Made by a program: the position numbers and the translations under genes | In this document: piece after piece, positions 8,779 to 17,035 of the stretch | Layout of the letters: the number at the start of each line of letters is the position of its first letter | How positions within the stretch are numbered: position 1 is the stretch's first letter | NCBI RefSeq assembly: GCF_017813335.1 | Contig: NZ_JAGIYY010000001.1 | Coordinates: forward strand, 186,001 to 250,000 | DNA from: Tianweitania sediminis | GTDB lineage: Bacteria > Pseudomonadota > Alphaproteobacteria > Rhizobiales > Rhizobiaceae | DNA: 64,000 bases | Direction of reading: 5' to 3' | The notes under the pieces: model-generated | Told to the model about the DNA's origin: nothing | Seen by the model: only the letters and a program-made list of their open reading frames with translations | The model's database searches: none

Positions 8779-9253
8779 TCAAAGCTTGCCTTCGGCGAGC
8801 ATCTCGCGGGTGCGCTTCAGCGTTGACAGCAGGGCGGCCTTGTAACCCTTGTCGCTGTCGAACTGCGCCTGCTCGGCCCGTTCCTCGGGGCCGTTCGGCT
8901 CCTTGTCGCGGAGGCCGATGTAGCAATAGAACCGAAGCTGAAGCGCCCCGCTGTCATCCTCGAACAGCTCGTTGATGATTGCGCCTTCGCGCGGGCCGGT
9001 CGCCTGAAAGAAGGTCACCTTGTTCTGCGGCTCGAGGGTAATGATCTCGCGCAGATCGGCGCCGGCGATTGTGGCTTCGCGCACGAAGTGGGTATTGCTC
9101 TCCTCCACAATGTCGCAGCGCGTGCAAAGGCCAGCCGGGAGAAACAGGCGCGCATCGCGGGCTTTCAGCTCAAGACCCTTCCAGGCCTGTTCGCGCGTGA
9201 GCTTTGGTTGCGCCGTCGGGGTTCACCGGAACAGTTGCGCTCGAATAGATCAT
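8779..9253 (-). pseudogene. AtaL-like/DUF1857 (SRPBCC fold) gene with one-base frameshift
   Basis: Full-length reading needs one frame change. The ATG at 9253, with AAGGAAAC upstream, gives MIYSSATVPVNPDGATK. After removing one base from the AAA run (plus strand 9203-9205) it continues LTREQAWKGLELKARDARLF and then the intact downstream frame to 8779, containing REATIAGADLREIITLEP and GYKAALLSTLKRTRE. This is the AtaL-like (DUF1857) family, a small SRPBCC-type domain of about 155 residues with no firmly known reaction. An unshifted product could start only at the GTG at 9108 and would lack the first 48 or so residues. It sits 39 bp after the NmrA-like gene, in the same direction. Confidence 0.75.
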
Positions 9254-9292
9254 GATCGTGTTTCCTTGGATTGAAGATTGGTGGAGCAGGGC

Positions 9293-10156
9293 TCAAGCGG
9301 AGATCTGGGCGGCGTAGTCGCGATAAGAGCGCAGCGGACGGCCAAGCAGGTTGGTCAGCCGATCGACGTCGCCAGCGGCCGGGATCATGCCGTCAGACAG
9401 GAAGCGTTCTGCCATCAGGCGCATGTCGAGTGCCATCCAGCTAGGCATGAACTGGCGCAGGTTCTGCTCGAACCCTGCGGTGTCATCCCCCGGGTAGGCG
9501 ATCTGCCGGCCAAGAACGTCTGACCAGATCGCCGCGGCATCAGTGCCCGTCAACGTGTCGGGTCCGACCAGATTGATGCGGTTGAGCGGCAGCGGCGTGG
9601 CAGAGTGCTCGCGTCGGATCAGTTCGATCGCAGCAATCTCGCCAACATCGCGGGCGTCGATCATGGCGATGCCCTTGTGGCCGATCGGCATCGGATAGAT
9701 GCCGTAGCCGGTGATGACATCCTTGATCGTGATCTCGTTGTCCATGTAGTAGGCGGGACGCAGAATGGTGGCGTTCATGCCCATCTGCTCGATCATCCGC
9801 TCGACTCCGAACTTGCCGGCGAAGTGCGGGACGTTCACATACACGTCGCTGTGGATCACCGAGAGATAGACGATCCGCTCGATGCCGACCTCTCTCGCGA
9901 TGGCCAATGCGACCAGCGCCTGAGTGTATTCCTCCGCCACCACTCCGTTCAGCAGGAACAATGTGGAGACGCCCGAGAAGGCACGGCGAAGCGAGTCCAC
10001 GTCGAGCAGGTCGCCCTGGACGACTTCCACGTCTGCGGAAAAGCTGGCTTTGGCCGGATCGCGAACCAGGGCTCGCACTTCGGCGCCGCGGTTCACGAGT
10101 TGTTCGACGACGTTGCGGCCGACATTGCCGGTGGCGCCGGTTACGAGAATGGTCAT
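9293..10156 (-). CDS. NmrA-like NAD(P)-binding reductase
   Basis: An atypical short-chain dehydrogenase of about 287 residues. It opens with TILVTGATGNVGRNVVEQL, the NmrA/quinone-oxidoreductase-2 type nucleotide-binding motif, and continues through GDLLDVDSLRRAF and RPAYYMDNEI patterns. Such proteins reduce quinones or small carbonyls or act as redox sensors; substrate unknown. The ATG at 10156 is chosen over an upstream in-frame codon because a GGAGTGACCAC ribosome site precedes it. It is the first and only clearly intact gene of an operon whose next members (AtaL-like, Old Yellow Enzyme, SDR) are damaged, and it is divergent from a LysR gene. Confidence 0.88.
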   Translation of the reverse strand: MTILVTGATGNVGRNVVEQLVNRGAEVRALVRDPAKASFSADVEVVQGDLLDVDSLRRAFSGVSTLFLLNGVVAEEYTQALVALAIAREVGIERIVYLSVIHSDVYVNVPHFAGKFGVERMIEQMGMNATILRPAYYMDNEITIKDVITGYGIYPMPIGHKGIAMIDARDVGEIAAIELIRREHSATPLPLNRINLVGPDTLTGTDAAAIWSDVLGRQIAYPGDDTAGFEQNLRQFMPSWMALDMRLMAERFLSDGMIPAAGDVDRLTNLLGRPLRSYRDYAAQISA

Positions 10157-10217
10157 GTGGTCACTCCTGGGTTGAGCCGTTTGGCTGCCCTGGAAGTTAG
10201 CGATCCACATGCGCCGC

Positions 10218-10230
10218 AATAGACGCTATT
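10218..10230. promoter_or_regulatory. Candidate LysR operator in the divergent promoter region
   Basis: A perfect inverted repeat, AATAG-ACG-CTATT, lies between the NmrA-like gene and its divergent LysR gene. Short AT-rich dyads of this spacing are typical of LysR recognition sites. The role is inferred from position and symmetry. Confidence 0.4.
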
Positions 10231-10261
10231 TTTGGATGGTCCGTCTCATGAGTGGAACGTA

Positions 10262-11152
10262 ATGGACCTTCTTGCGCTTGCCGATTTCATCCTCGTCGCC
10301 CGCCACGGTGGGTTCGGCCGCGCCGCACGCGCCACCGGGCGGCCGAAGGCAACGCTGTCCCGCCGGGTGGCAGAGCTCGAGGCGACCTTGGACTTGCGTT
10401 TGTTTGAGCGCGGCGCGCGTATGCTCAAGCTGACGGAGGAAGGGCGGGCGCTCTTTGGACGCGCCGGGCAGCTCCTGCTTGAGTTGGAGGAAACCGCGGC
10501 GGCTATTTCCTCCGGTGGCGGAAAGCCGAAGGGCCGTTTGCGGATCAGTTCGCCCCTGCTTTTCTCGCAAACTGCGATGGGCAAGCTCGCCGCCGGGTTC
10601 GCACTGAAATACCCGGAGGTGCGGCTTGAGGTGACAACTGAGGATCGTGCCGTGGATATGATCGAGGAAGGGTATGACTTGGTGATCCGGGTCAACCCAA
10701 ACCCGGACGAGAGCCTTGTCGGGCGGGTCTTCCTGCACGACCGTCTGGTTGTCGTGGCAAGCCCTGACTTGGCGCGTCCCTCAGACGGCAGCGCCATCGC
10801 CGCAGTGGTTCGCTCAACAGGTGACCGGGTGACGTGGCACCTGAAGGCGGAAAGTGGCCGCACGAGCATCGCGGTCGATCCGGTTCTCGGCCTTTCATCA
10901 CTTGTTGCCGTTCGCGACGCCGTTCGGGCCGGTGTCGGTGCTGCCCGCCTTCCCCTTTCGCTGGTCATGCATGATGTAGCGGACGGCACATTGGTGACTT
11001 GGGGCGATGTGGACGCGCCCGACATTGCGATCTGGACACTTTATCCGTCTCGGCGTCTGCTCAGCGCGCGCGTGTCGGCGTTTCTTGATCATCTGAAGCA
11101 AGCCTTTCCGAAGGGAACGCCAGACGAACTCGCCGCCTACGTCGGCAGATAG
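10262..11152 (+). CDS. LysR-family transcriptional regulator
   Basis: About 296 residues: helix-turn-helix at residues 1-60 (GGFGRAARATGRPKATLSRRVAELE) followed by the effector-binding domain (LRISSPLLFSQTAMG, then VRLEVTTEDRAVDMIEEGYDLVIRV). The latter is typical of the CrgA/DsdC-like LysR group that often controls nearby oxidoreductases. The ATG at 10262 was chosen because it puts the helix-turn-helix in the normal place; an upstream TTG at 10232 is in frame. It is divergent from the NmrA-like gene and probably regulates it. Confidence 0.93.
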   Translation: MDLLALADFILVARHGGFGRAARATGRPKATLSRRVAELEATLDLRLFERGARMLKLTEEGRALFGRAGQLLLELEETAAAISSGGGKPKGRLRISSPLLFSQTAMGKLAAGFALKYPEVRLEVTTEDRAVDMIEEGYDLVIRVNPNPDESLVGRVFLHDRLVVVASPDLARPSDGSAIAAVVRSTGDRVTWHLKAESGRTSIAVDPVLGLSSLVAVRDAVRAGVGAARLPLSLVMHDVADGTLVTWGDVDAPDIAIWTLYPSRRLLSARVSAFLDHLKQAFPKGTPDELAAYVGR

Positions 11153-11285
11153 ACCGGTTCGCAGATCAGATTCCCCAGGCGGATCGTAGCGAATGATGTG
11201 ACCATGGCGTAGGCGCCGAGAAGGGAGCGGACGACGTGTCCGAACGGATGACGCGTGGCGGATGAGGCAACATAGCGGCACGGGC

Positions 11286-12038
11286 TCATGCCGCGGTGTT
11301 GTCTACAATGAGGTGCGGCCGCCCGCGCGAGCAAGTCTCGACGCGCGCTTCGACGCGATAAATCTCGCGCAGCATCGCGGGCGTGATGACCTCGGCCGTG
11401 GCCCCACCTGCCCGCATGCGTCCATCAGCGATGACAATCGTATGCTCGCAATAACGCAGCGCATGGTTGAGGTCGTGCAGCGCGATAAGCACCGCCATTC
11501 CAGTTTCCCGGGCGCGCCGCTGCATGAAGTCCAGCACCTCGATCTGACGGTACAAATCGAGCGCCGAGGTCGGTTCGTCCATCAAAAGCACGCGCGGTCT
11601 TCGCACGAGAGCCTGGGCGATCGATACAAGCTGTCGCTGGCCGCCGGACAGTTCGCCGAGACCGCGAAACGACAAGTCGCCAATCTGAAGCGCAGCGAGG
11701 ATCGCGTCGATCTCCCCAAGCTCGTGGTCGGCCACGCGCCAGCCGGATCCCTGCTTTGCCGCGAGGAGCACGCTCTCGTAGACGGTGAGAACCGCATTTC
11801 CGCCCGTGTCCTGAGGCATGTAGCGGATGGCGTCCTCACCCTCGGCCCCAGTCAGATGGATCCTGCCCGGCCCCGTCACCAGGCCTGCGATGCGCTTGAA
11901 GAGCGTCGACTTGCCGGCCGCGTTCGGTCCGATCACTGCTGTCAGCGAGCCTCCCGGCAGCGAGCCCGTTTGGACATCGGAGAGAATCGTGTTCCGCCCA
12001 TAGCGAGCGCCGAGGCCTTCAAGGGCAATGGCTACCAT
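11286..12038 (-). CDS. Iron-chelate/corrinoid ABC transporter ATP-binding protein
   Basis: A 250-residue ABC ATPase of the FecE/BtuD type. Walker A is GPNAAGKST, the signature is LSGGQRQ, and Walker B is VLLMDEPTSALD with the switch histidine in LIALHDLNHAL. The frame is open far upstream, but that part is an out-of-frame shadow of the permease. The real ATG at 12038 overlaps the permease stop (ATGGTAG). It energises import by the permease and periplasmic protein encoded just upstream in the same operon. The substrate class (ferric siderophore, heme or corrinoid) cannot be separated by sequence here. Confidence 0.92.
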   Translation of the reverse strand: MVAIALEGLGARYGRNTILSDVQTGSLPGGSLTAVIGPNAAGKSTLFKRIAGLVTGPGRIHLTGAEGEDAIRYMPQDTGGNAVLTVYESVLLAAKQGSGWRVADHELGEIDAILAALQIGDLSFRGLGELSGGQRQLVSIAQALVRRPRVLLMDEPTSALDLYRQIEVLDFMQRRARETGMAVLIALHDLNHALRYCEHTIVIADGRMRAGGATAEVITPAMLREIYRVEARVETCSRGRPHLIVDNTAA

Positions 12039-13099
12039 GCGCGTTTTCGACTCGTGAAGATCAGCACGAAGAAGAAGGGCACGCCGACCAGCGCGGTGAT
12101 CACTCCGATCGGCAGGATCGCGCCCGGCAGCAACGTTTTCGAAACGACGGATGTCACCGACAGGAGCAGCGCACCGCAAAGAACAGAGGCTGGCAGGAAG
12201 AAGCGCTGATCCTCGCCAACGAGCATGCGTGCCATATGCGGCCCGACCAAGCCGATAAAGCCGATCGTTCCCACAAAAGAAACAGGGATAGCGGCCAGAA
12301 GGCTGACCGTCATCATGGTTGTGAGGCGCAGACGCCGCACGTCCACGCCGAAGCTCGCCGCCTTCTCCTCGCCCAGGCGCAGGGCTGTGAGCGACCAAGC
12401 CTGACGAGCGAAGAGGGGGACCGTGACGATGAGAACAAGCGCCGTGATGGCGACTTTGCCCCAGGTGGCCTTGGTCAGGCTGCCCATTGTCCAGAACACA
12501 ACGGCGGCAAGCGCCTGTTCGGAGGCGAGGTATTCCAGCAGCGACAGGAGCGCGTTGAAGGTGAAGACCAGAGCAATGCCAAGCAGCACGATCGTTTCCA
12601 CCGTGACACCGCGCATGGTGGAGGCGAAATGGATGAACATCGCCGCCGCCATGGCCATCAGGAAGGCGTTGATCGGTACCATGTAGGTGACCGCGAAGGG
12701 CAGGATCGCGGTGCCCATGACAAGCGCAAGCGCAGCGCCGAAGGAGGCTGCGGCCGAGATGCCGAGTGTGAAGGGGCTGGCGAGCGGATTGGCCAAGATC
12801 GTTTGCATCTGCGCGCCCGCGACCGACAGCGATGCGCCAACGGTCACCGCCATCAGGGCGATCGGCATACGAATGTCCCACACCACAACCCGAAGCTGAT
12901 CGCTGACAGACGCAGCGTTGAACAAGGCGGCGAGGATCTGCTGAATGGTATAGTTTGCGGGTCCGAGCGCCATGTCCACGCAAACGCTGATGCAAAGCGC
13001 TGCAAGAAGCGCAGCGAGGAGCGCAGTACGGCGAAGGGCGAGAGCGCGATAGCGCACCCGCCCGTCCATCAGCGCGCGGCTTGTCGCGATTGCGGTCAC
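12032..13099 (-). CDS. FecCD-family ABC transporter permease
   Basis: A 355-residue inner-membrane protein with about nine to ten hydrophobic segments and the FecCD/BtuC landmarks: MALGPANYTIQQILAALF near the N-terminus, a DIRMPIALMAVTVGASLSVAGAQMQTILANPLASP block, and GTIGFIGLVGPHMARMLVGEDQR near the C-terminus, which includes the loop that contacts the ATPase. Start (ATG) and stop overlap the neighbouring ABC genes by a few bases, indicating translational coupling. It forms the pore of a siderophore- or corrinoid-type importer. Confidence 0.93.
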   Translation of the reverse strand: MTAIATSRALMDGRVRYRALALRRTALLAALLAALCISVCVDMALGPANYTIQQILAALFNAASVSDQLRVVVWDIRMPIALMAVTVGASLSVAGAQMQTILANPLASPFTLGISAAASFGAALALVMGTAILPFAVTYMVPINAFLMAMAAAMFIHFASTMRGVTVETIVLLGIALVFTFNALLSLLEYLASEQALAAVVFWTMGSLTKATWGKVAITALVLIVTVPLFARQAWSLTALRLGEEKAASFGVDVRRLRLTTMMTVSLLAAIPVSFVGTIGFIGLVGPHMARMLVGEDQRFFLPASVLCGALLLSVTSVVSKTLLPGAILPIGVITALVGVPFFFVLIFTSRKRAW

Positions 13100-14229
13100 T
13101 CCTTGTCCGTCAGTGAAACGAAATGGCCCGGCTTGTAATCCAGCGGCAGGAAACGGGCGTGCAGTTCCTTGAATGTCGCTTCCGGATCAAGATCACGGAA
13201 GAGCTCAGGATGCAGCCACTTGGCGATCTCCTGTATCGCGACGAACTGGTAGGGGTTGTTGTAGAACTGGTGCCAGATGGCGTGGAACTCGCCATTCCTG
13301 ACGGCCTTGGTTCCGGTAAAGGCGGCTCGGTGAGTGAGCGCCTCCAGCTTCCGGCGTGCCTCGCCCTTGTCCGCGCCGTAGCCGACGCCGACCCAGGCGC
13401 CGCCCGGGACATAGGCGCCCCAGTTGCCGCCAGTGATGATCACCTGATCGGGATCCGAGGCGATGATCTGCTCCGGGTTTACCGTGCCGAACGTGCCGGG
13501 GATGATGTCTTTGGCCATGTTCCGGCCGCCGGCGATCTCCACCATCTTGCCGAAGTTTTCATCACCGAAGCTCATGCAGCAGTCTTCGGAGTAGCCGCCG
13601 GCACGCTCCATGAAGACAAGCGGAACCTCAGGCTTTTCCCTCTCCAAGACATCTGTCACCGCAGCAATGCTCTTTGCACGGAAGTCGATGAAGTCCTCGG
13701 CGAGCTTTTCCTTACCGAACAGTTTGCCGATGAGGCGCATGGATGGTTCAGTGTTCACCATCGGCTTCTCGCGGAAATCGACATACACGAGCGGGATGCC
13801 GACCTTGGCCAGCGTTTCGATGTAGCCGGCCTCCTCGGTTGCGGTTTTGGCGTCCACATTCATCAGGATGACGTCTGGCTTGAGCGACACGGCCTGCTCG
13901 ACGTCGAAAGTGCCGTCCTTCATGCCGCCGAAGGTCGGCAAGTCGGCCATCTCAGGATACTTCGCGAGGTAGGCCTTATAAGTTTCGGGATCGGCCTTGC
14001 CGAGATCGTCACGCCATCCCACGATGTGCTTGAAGGGTGCTTCGCGTTCCAGCGCCGCCACGAAGTAAATCTGACGTCCTTCGCCCAGGATCACCCGTTG
14101 GACGGGCGCCTCGACCTGAACCTCGCGACCTGTCACGTCGGTGACCGTGACGGTCTCCGCAAGCGCCATGTCTGCCGCCGAAAATAGATAAGCGACGACA
14201 GCCAGAATTGTGTGAAGGAAGATCCGCAT
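13096..14229 (-). CDS. Periplasmic substrate-binding protein, iron-chelate/corrinoid type
   Basis: A 377-residue protein with a Sec signal peptide (hydrophobic run ILAVVAYLFSAADMALA, cut near Ala-Glu 24/25) and the two-lobed FecB/BtuF fold: VTVTDVTGREVQVEAPVQRV at the start of the mature protein and EQAVSLKPDVILMN later. It binds the substrate outside the inner membrane and delivers it to the FecCD-like permease. First gene of the three-gene operon; its promoter region, shared with the methyltransferase, carries an Irr-box-like dyad. The lineage of these proteins is usually linked to iron, but cobalamin-type cargo remains possible. Confidence 0.9.
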   Translation of the reverse strand: MRIFLHTILAVVAYLFSAADMALAETVTVTDVTGREVQVEAPVQRVILGEGRQIYFVAALEREAPFKHIVGWRDDLGKADPETYKAYLAKYPEMADLPTFGGMKDGTFDVEQAVSLKPDVILMNVDAKTATEEAGYIETLAKVGIPLVYVDFREKPMVNTEPSMRLIGKLFGKEKLAEDFIDFRAKSIAAVTDVLEREKPEVPLVFMERAGGYSEDCCMSFGDENFGKMVEIAGGRNMAKDIIPGTFGTVNPEQIIASDPDQVIITGGNWGAYVPGGAWVGVGYGADKGEARRKLEALTHRAAFTGTKAVRNGEFHAIWHQFYNNPYQFVAIQEIAKWLHPELFRDLDPEATFKELHARFLPLDYKPGHFVSLTDKE

Positions 14230-14295
14230 ACCAAGCCCCCTTGTGGACGACGCGGCCTTCTACGGATACTGGAACGATTTAGTCAACTATTATGA

Positions 14296-14312
14296 TTTAG
14301 AACTATTCAAGA
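14296..14312. promoter_or_regulatory. Irr-box (ICE)-like element
   Basis: The sequence TTTAGAA-CTA-TTCAAGA matches the half-site TTTAGAA of the rhizobial iron-control element (TTTAGAA, spacer, TTCTAAA as I recall it) exactly on the left and at 5 of 7 positions on the right. It sits in the short divergent region between the iron-type transporter operon and the methyltransferase gene. The match is by eye; regulation by Irr is inference. Confidence 0.45.
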
Positions 14313-14327
14313 CTGGAATGAGCATCG

Positions 14328-15137
14328 ATGGGCGGACAAGCAACGCAAAGCAACTACGGTCTTCGCGACGAGATCCAAGCATTCTGGTCCGAGCGCGCTG
14401 CGACCTTCGACGAGTTCCCAGGACACGAGATTTTTTCGGAAGCCGAGCAGCACGCATGGCATCGGCTCCTGACGCGTCATCTTGGACCGGCGGGCGAGCG
14501 AACCGTGCTGGACCTTGCTTCGGGCACTGGTGTGATCTCCCACCTGCTCGACGATCTTGGTTTCCGCGTGACAGGACTGGACTGGTCGGAAACGATGCTT
14601 GCCCGCGCGAAGGCAAAGGCCGCTGCTCGCAACCGCCGCATCGATTTCCGGTTGGGAGATGTCGAGCGCATTCTGGACGCTGACTCCAGCTTCGATGTTC
14701 TCGTCTGCCGGCATCTTGTATGGACGCTGGTTGACCCTGCCGCCTGCTTTCGCGAGTGGTTCCGTGTTCTTCGACCCGGCGGCAGCCTGCTGATCGTGGA
14801 CGGTGATTTCGTTCGTCTAAGTTTCGCGGAGCGCGTGATATCGCGCATTGATGCTTTCGCAAGGCGCTGGCATACGCCCAGCGCTTCCACGCCCTCCCTT
14901 GCCCCTGATCTTGCGGAACGGCATCAAAGTATTCTGTCCCGCGTCCACTTCCGCGACGGAGCAAGGGCAGGCGACGTCGCCGCGATGCTCGCGCAGTCCG
15001 GGTTCGTCGACATCCGGATCGACAGGCATCTTGGCGACATCCATCGAGCGCAGGCGCGACACATGCCGTTCACGAAGGGGCTGGCGAGGCAGTTTCAACA
15101 CCGCTACGCGATCCAGGCTTCGAAATCAGCTCGATGA
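14328..15137 (+). CDS. Class I SAM-dependent methyltransferase
   Basis: A 269-residue methyltransferase with motif I VLDLASGTGVISHLL, motif II LDWSETMLARAKAKA and a post-motif LRPGGSLLIVDGD. The substrate is unknown. It is divergent from the iron-chelate/corrinoid transporter operon and shares its promoter region, suggesting a role linked to the imported compound, for example modification of a chelator. That link rests on position only. The ATG at 14328 has a loosely spaced GGAATGAG upstream; an overlapping ATG nine bases earlier is out of frame. Confidence 0.88.
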   Translation: MGGQATQSNYGLRDEIQAFWSERAATFDEFPGHEIFSEAEQHAWHRLLTRHLGPAGERTVLDLASGTGVISHLLDDLGFRVTGLDWSETMLARAKAKAAARNRRIDFRLGDVERILDADSSFDVLVCRHLVWTLVDPAACFREWFRVLRPGGSLLIVDGDFVRLSFAERVISRIDAFARRWHTPSASTPSLAPDLAERHQSILSRVHFRDGARAGDVAAMLAQSGFVDIRIDRHLGDIHRAQARHMPFTKGLARQFQHRYAIQASKSAR

Positions 15138-15145
15138 ATTCATCG

Positions 15146-15170
15146 AAGTGGCGCGCCGACGACGCCACTT
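15146..15170 (+). terminator. Possible hairpin terminator after the methyltransferase
   Basis: Perfect 8-bp stem AAGTGGCG/CGCCACTT with a 9-nt loop, starting 8 bp after the methyltransferase stop. No T-run follows, so it may be a weak or factor-dependent terminator or an mRNA-stabilising structure. Confidence 0.35.
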
Positions 15171-15349
15171 GTGTGACGCCCGCGCAAGCCGAGGAGCGCG
15201 CCACAGACCGCTTTGTTCTCGCGTCGCTTGAGCCACCGTGCTGCGGCGGGAGAGCTGAGGATTAGCAGCGCAGGAGCAAGGTTCCGCAGGCGGTGAGCCT
15301 GATCAGCAGCTTTGAAGGATCCGATCGAGTTCCCGACCGTTCAGGTGCC

Positions 15350-16657
15350 ATGCTGGACCTCAAAGACTTGTCACCTGATCCCTACATCGCGGTGCTGACG
15401 GGGCTGGGTTTCTTGATAGCGCTTGTCGCTTGGCTGCCGCTCGCGCTGAAACGTCTGCCACTGTCACTCCCCATTGTTTGCATCGGGCTCGGTGCCGCAC
15501 TCTTCTCGATCCCGCAGGTCACGGACGAGCCGCTGCCAGTGGCTTATCCAGAAATCACGGAGCGATTTACCGAATTCGTGGTGATTATCGCCCTTATGGG
15601 GGCGGGCCTCAAGCTCGACCGGGTGTTCAGTTGGCGACGCTGGTCGGTAACGTGGCGCCTTCTTGCGATAACGATGCCGCTCAGCATCGCAGCCATCACC
15701 CTCATCGGCGGATGGTTGGTCGGGCTCCCTTGGATCATCGCCCTGTTGCTGGGCGCGAGTCTCGCTCCAACCGATCCGGTTCTGGCCGCCGACGTCCAAG
15801 TCGGTCCTCCGAGGTCTGGCGAGGAAGACGAGGTGAGGTTCGGCCTCACGTCCGAGGCCGGGTTCAACGATGGGCTAGCGTTCCCGTTCGTGAATCTGGC
15901 CATCGCGCTAGGTCTTGCGGCATCCACCGGGAAGCCATGGGCGCTGCAGTGGGTCACCCACAGCGTTCTATGGGAGATCGGCGCGGGCGTCGCAGGCGGT
16001 TGGCTGGTGGGCCGAGCCTTCGGCTGGCTGACGTTCCATGTTCCCGCCGATACCAAACTTGCCAAGACAGGTGACGGGTTGATCGCCATCGCCGCCACCT
16101 TCATCTCCTACGGTCTCACTGAGATGATCCAATGCTACGGGTTCTTGGCGGTCTTCGTCACGGCGCTGACCCTTCGGCATGCGCATCGCAACCACGACTT
16201 CCATAGAGAGATGCATGACATCACCGAACAAATCGAACGCCTAGCGATGATGATCCTGCTGCTCATGTTCGGAGGTGCCCTGGTGAAAGGTCTTCTCGCG
16301 CCGCTCACCTGGGTCGACATTGTATCTGCCGTCGTGATCCTGCTCGTCGTCCGCCCTGTGACCGGGCTCCTCGGGCTGATCGGGGTGAAGGCGGCATGGA
16401 GCGAAAAGCTGACGCTTGCCTTCTTCGGCATACGCGGACTCGGGTCCTTCTACTACCTGGCCTACGGGCTCAACCACATGGATGTGGAGGGCGGCGAGCG
16501 CCTTTGGGCGATCGTCGGATTGGTGGTCCTTCTGTCTGTGCTGCTGCATGGACTGACCGTGACACCCATCATGCGAGCCCTCGATCGGCTGCAAGGGCGG
16601 GATCCGGACGCAGACGAGGCCATACCGCCGCCCGGGTTGCAAGGTCCGGCGACCTGA
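15350..16657 (+). CDS. Cation:proton antiporter, CPA1/NhaP type
   Basis: A multi-spanning membrane protein of about 435 residues with the CPA1 exchanger fold. It has about twelve hydrophobic segments, including the FTEFVVIIALMGAGLKLDRVF and LLLGASLAPTDPVLAADVQVG blocks; the latter carries the TDPVLA motif and the nearby ion-binding acidic residue pattern. GLTSEAGFNDGLAFPFVNL is the second conserved block. It exchanges Na+ or K+ for protons across the inner membrane. The ATG at 15350 gives the usual short N-terminus; a GTG at 15293 with an AGGAG-like sequence is in frame and would add 19 residues. No cytoplasmic nucleotide-binding domain follows. Confidence 0.88.
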   Translation: MLDLKDLSPDPYIAVLTGLGFLIALVAWLPLALKRLPLSLPIVCIGLGAALFSIPQVTDEPLPVAYPEITERFTEFVVIIALMGAGLKLDRVFSWRRWSVTWRLLAITMPLSIAAITLIGGWLVGLPWIIALLLGASLAPTDPVLAADVQVGPPRSGEEDEVRFGLTSEAGFNDGLAFPFVNLAIALGLAASTGKPWALQWVTHSVLWEIGAGVAGGWLVGRAFGWLTFHVPADTKLAKTGDGLIAIAATFISYGLTEMIQCYGFLAVFVTALTLRHAHRNHDFHREMHDITEQIERLAMMILLLMFGGALVKGLLAPLTWVDIVSAVVILLVVRPVTGLLGLIGVKAAWSEKLTLAFFGIRGLGSFYYLAYGLNHMDVEGGERLWAIVGLVVLLSVLLHGLTVTPIMRALDRLQGRDPDADEAIPPPGLQGPAT

Positions 16658-17035
16658 ACTGCCACCGGGGAATCTTCGACCCGTCTCTGCAGATGCTGGA
16701 AGCTGAATATCTACTGGCTCATCCGCTGAAGGGGCGCCCGGGAAAAGGCGCGTCGTAGCATCAACGCAATGTGACTGCCTAGCGGTAGGACTGGCAAATC
16801 GATGAGCGGAAGCTAGCGACATCCACCAAGCTGACTGGTGGCGCTGGCTTCACCTATGAGGACAAGGCGGTCGCCTACTATTTGGCCGCGCCTCTTCGCG
16901 GTGAACGGTCGATGCTTCAGGCAGGCATCGTCGAGAGCGTGGCGGTCCAGCAGGACGGTCACGGCCATCTTATGGATAGGTGAAGGCGTCGCTCTCACCG
17001 TAGCCGAAGTCGGCGGGCGTCGGAAGCCGGACGAT
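16658..17035. other. Remnant zone of an integrative element
   Basis: This interval between the antiporter and the integrase fragment holds no intact gene. It contains the fragment annotated separately at 16801-16983 and otherwise unrecognised sequence with frequent stops in all frames. It is most simply the deleted interior of an element that once sat beside tRNA-Leu. Confidence 0.5.
16801..16983 (+). pseudogene. N-terminal fragment of an unidentified island protein
   Basis: One plus-strand frame without a start codon reads KLATSTKLTGGAGFTYED and then AVAYYLAAPL before drifting and ending at TGA (16981-16983). The TGGAGFTYED-type opening is one I associate with N-termini of large unassigned island or defence-type proteins, but I cannot name the family with certainty. 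It is clearly a fragment: no ATG in frame, a stop at 16795 upstream, and loss of pattern after about 40 residues. Confidence 0.4.

Noticed and set aside
12039-12995. Upstream extension of the ABC ATPase frame
   Set aside because: It lies inside the FecCD permease gene in another frame; the ATPase starts at the ATG overlapping the permease stop.
13123-14187. Long plus-strand frame over the substrate-binding protein
   Set aside because: Antisense shadow in GC-rich DNA; the minus strand encodes a signal peptide and binding-protein motifs.
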